From positions 1 through 64,000 of the forward strand of contig JBBKXR010000223.1 in assembly GCA_037969585.1 (NCBI GenBank): a stretch of 64,000 bases of DNA, given 5' to 3'. The stretch's first letter is position 1, and the number at the start of each line of letters is the position of its first letter. The position numbers and the translations under genes were made by a program. The DNA is from JBBKXR01 sp037969585 (GTDB lineage Bacteria; Verrucomicrobiota; Verrucomicrobiia; Verrucomicrobiales; DEV007). Positions 61,968 to 64,000 of this stretch are shown here, one piece after another. The notes under the pieces are model-generated. The model worked only from the letters and a program-made list of their open reading frames with translations, ran no database searches and was not told where the DNA came from.

Positions 61968-63353
61968 ATGAAATCAAACACCCACCTGCTTTTTTCCCTT
62001 ACTGCCTGCACAATTCTACACTGCGTCAACACCGTCGCCTTCGCCGGTGATCTCTCTCCATCAGGGGCAAAAGCTCCGGTCGATGCTAAAGCGCCCGTCG
62101 CTCCTCCCATCGCCCCACCACCCACTTTCTGCGATACACTCGCCCAAGGCGACTACCAGTTTCAAGTCGGACCAATCGGCAATCATCCGGGCTACGCCGA
62201 CGACATCGTCGATTGGCAGAATCACGTCACCGAAAAGCCTTATCGCATCCTGCGCTACGAGCAGGCTGGCATCATCGAACCTAACACGCTGACCGTATCG
62301 GGCGCGTTATGGGGCACCTGGCTCTACGAGGAAAGCAACACACCCGGAAAATTTCCCATCCTTTCGCGCTTTCCCAATCAGCACGATGCCGCCGATACCT
62401 CTACCGACCGCTGGATTCTCAACAATGCCGCTATTGCCGTCACCGCTCGCGTCACTGAGTGGGTGACCTTGTTCGGTCAGGGCGAATTCTCCGACATCGA
62501 ATTTCTAGGTCAGGAACAATACCAATTGCGCAAGGGTATCGTGATGCTCGGTAATCTCGACAAGTTCCCCTTCTATACCTACTTCGGCCGCAACACCGTC
62601 GATTTCGGTTCGATGGACGGCTACAACCCGTTTACTCACACGGTCAACAATCACAGCTTCCGCATCGACTCTGACGATCCCGTGCTTGCCTTCGGTTTTG
62701 CACCGCAGTTCCTCGAAGGCTTCAATCTCGTTTACACAGCGATTCCCGGCGGACGTCACCTGCGCGTCGCCGACACCATCGACGGTGGCAGTGGGCAGTT
62801 TGACAATTTTGCGGTCAACGCCAGTTATCTGATTTGTCTGACTGATGAGTTGAGCCTTGAAATCGGCGGTGGCTGGATCGACGCCACCATCTACAACAAC
62901 AACATCCCTCACCACCCCGAAGGCGATTTTGCTTTTTCCCGTGCTAACTCCACAGAATTCGACGACAACGGCGCTTGGGACGTGAATGCTGAATTGAAAT
63001 GGCGTGGCATCAGTGTCGGCGGCGAATTCACCGAGACCGAGAGACAATGGATCGCCACTCGTACTAAGGTTTCGTCGCTGAACGGTCAGGTCGCCTACGA
63101 CTTCGATCTCCTCGGGTATCCTTCGCGACTCTCCTTCGTCTACGGTGTCAATGAACAAGGCCCGCAAAACACGGAGTATGAGGAGCTGAAGCAAATTGCC
63201 GTTGGCTTCGAGACCAAATTGACCCGCAATTTCTCTCTCGGCATCGAATACGTGCGCAACAGCGCCTTCGTTCCCCTGATCGCGATCGACCGAGCCAGCG
63301 ACTCCGATGTGCGCACCAACACGATCATCGTCGGCGGTAAGCTTACGTTCTAA
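61968..63353 (+). CDS. Outer-membrane porin-like protein, LbtU-like
   Basis: The 461-residue protein (ATG 61968; an upstream in-frame ATG at 61950 adds six residues) has a signal peptide (HLLFSLTACTILHCVNTVAFA) and a Pro/Ala-rich linker. Alternating beta-strand patterns of an outer-membrane barrel follow, with the typical end VGGKLTF, a C-terminal Phe. Segments such as WVTLFGQGEFSDIE and PFYTYFGRNTVDFGSMD resemble LbtU-family siderophore porins, but this is a similarity by eye. The last codon abuts the stop of the convergent sulfatase gene. Ligand unknown. Confidence 0.75.
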   Translation: MKSNTHLLFSLTACTILHCVNTVAFAGDLSPSGAKAPVDAKAPVAPPIAPPPTFCDTLAQGDYQFQVGPIGNHPGYADDIVDWQNHVTEKPYRILRYEQAGIIEPNTLTVSGALWGTWLYEESNTPGKFPILSRFPNQHDAADTSTDRWILNNAAIAVTARVTEWVTLFGQGEFSDIEFLGQEQYQLRKGIVMLGNLDKFPFYTYFGRNTVDFGSMDGYNPFTHTVNNHSFRIDSDDPVLAFGFAPQFLEGFNLVYTAIPGGRHLRVADTIDGGSGQFDNFAVNASYLICLTDELSLEIGGGWIDATIYNNNIPHHPEGDFAFSRANSTEFDDNGAWDVNAELKWRGISVGGEFTETERQWIATRTKVSSLNGQVAYDFDLLGYPSRLSFVYGVNEQGPQNTEYEELKQIAVGFETKLTRNFSLGIEYVRNSAFVPLIAIDRASDSDVRTNTIIVGGKLTF

Positions 63354-64000
63354 TCAACCCGCATCCGGACCGACTGCGGCAAATCTCATGGAGAAATAGT
63401 GCGACTCGACGATGGCTCGGTCGCCGCTCTGCTTCGCCCGGCGCCACACCGCAGCCATCATTTCGCGCACCCGCGCGGAATGGACCGGCAGCGCTGCCAG
63501 ATTTATGCGTTCGTCAGGGTCACTGCCGAGATCGTAGAGTTCGTCAAAATCGAAACCGTTGAAAACGAATTTCCAGTCGCCCTGCCAGAGCACACGCTGA
63601 CAAAGCGGAAATCGCGTGCCGTGATATTCGGCATAAGCTTCATCGAAATCGCCGCTCTCTTCCCCCCTCAAAATCGGCGCGAACGAGCGTGAGTCACTCC
63701 CTCCGATCGCTTCCGCCGCCGCGATCTCGATCAGCGTCGGGCACAGATCGTTGAACATCACCAGTGGCTCCGATTCGGAACCGTTGTTTTCGACACCCGC
63801 GCCACCGATGATCATCGGCACCCGATAGATATCCTCGAAGGCACCGAAATTGTGCGCATCGAAACCGCGTGCGCCGACATACCGGCCATGATCTGCCGTG
63901 ACCACGACCATCGTGGTTTCCGCCTGACCGCTGTCCTCGAGAAAATCCAGCAATCGCCCTAACTGATCATCGACCTCGGTGATCCGTCCGTAGTAACAGG
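63354..64000 (-). CDS. Sulfatase, 3' part, continues beyond window
   Basis: This is the C-terminal part of a type I sulfatase whose 5' end lies outside the window. The reading frame is open to the right end: the terminal bases encode CYYGRITEVDDQLGRLLDFL, the helix before the VVVTADHGRYVGARG motif. Other features are RVPMIIGG, LVMFNDLCPTLIEIA, and WKFVFNGFDFDELYDLGSDP. The formylglycine motif is not in the visible part. It abuts the porin-like gene stop. The substrate cannot be predicted. Confidence 0.9.
   Translation of the reverse strand, partial: CYYGRITEVDDQLGRLLDFLEDSGQAETTMVVVTADHGRYVGARGFDAHNFGAFEDIYRVPMIIGGAGVENNGSESEPLVMFNDLCPTLIEIAAAEAIGGSDSRSFAPILRGEESGDFDEAYAEYHGTRFPLCQRVLWQGDWKFVFNGFDFDELYDLGSDPDERINLAALPVHSARVREMMAAVWRRAKQSGDRAIVESHYFSMRFAAVGPDAG

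Noticed and set aside
1..64000. CRISPR array, insertion sequence, phage genes, rRNA, riboswitch
   Set aside because: None recognised. No regular direct repeat/spacer pattern and no transposase or phage structural motif was seen; a systematic search was not possible.

Overview
The window looks like a chromosomal segment of a PVC-superphylum bacterium, most likely Verrucomicrobiota, although Planctomycetota cannot be excluded. The reasons are the family mix: several secreted sulfatases, three Gfo/Idh/MocA oxidoreductases, planctomycete-type cytochrome proteins fused to LRR or WD40 domains, and two DUF1549/DUF1553 + DUF1501 pairs. Signal and Tat-like leaders are numerous and the DNA is GC-rich with palindromic intergenic repeats. 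All names come from motif reading without database searches.

Layout. 1-529: no credible protein gene, but a tRNA-like 3' end (T-arm, acceptor strand, CCA) at 437-464. 530-8583: NagA facing a minus-strand group (M20 peptidase, PIG-L deacetylase, Gfo/Idh oxidoreductase), then a secreted amidohydrolase coupled to a sulfatase with C-terminal HEAT repeats. 8637-14950, all minus: RecR, a membrane protein with a degenerate class III cyclase domain, a ClpX-like AAA+ ATPase without the zinc-binding domain, and a zinc-ribbon Ser/Thr kinase. 14983-20257: RluD-like pseudouridine synthase, squalene/phytoene synthase-like protein, and two divergent alpha/beta hydrolases.

20351-30769 is the most unusual block. 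A minus-strand run holds a transglutaminase (TGL), a fused circularly permuted ATP-grasp/alpha-E protein, a 1114-residue TGL + DUF2126 protein, a standalone alpha-E protein and a standalone ATP-grasp. A third TGL is divergent. The families match a predicted but experimentally uncharacterised peptide-synthesis/tagging system, here in duplicate. The standalone ATP-grasp keeps the family motifs and the fused copy has lost most of them.

31205-49526: polysaccharide and glycoconjugate genes. They include a six-gene minus operon (metallophosphoesterase, ceramidase-like + LamG, HpcH/HpaI aldolase, BNR sialidase-like, sulfatase, DUF4838), oxidoreductases, an amidohydrolase, a GDSL hydrolase and an LRR cytochrome protein. 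49492-61671: two DUF1549/DUF1501 modules facing each other, one with a WD40 cytochrome protein and a PPC-type protein, the other with an SBBP propeller protein. 61968-64000: an outer-membrane porin-like protein and the 3' part of a sulfatase running off the window.

The intergenic spaces carry a modular family of palindromic repeats (near 15949, 16995, 20261, 32474, 48161, 53426) and a second hairpin family (5111, 42721, 54921). No rRNA, complete tRNA, CRISPR array, insertion sequence or phage gene was recognised.
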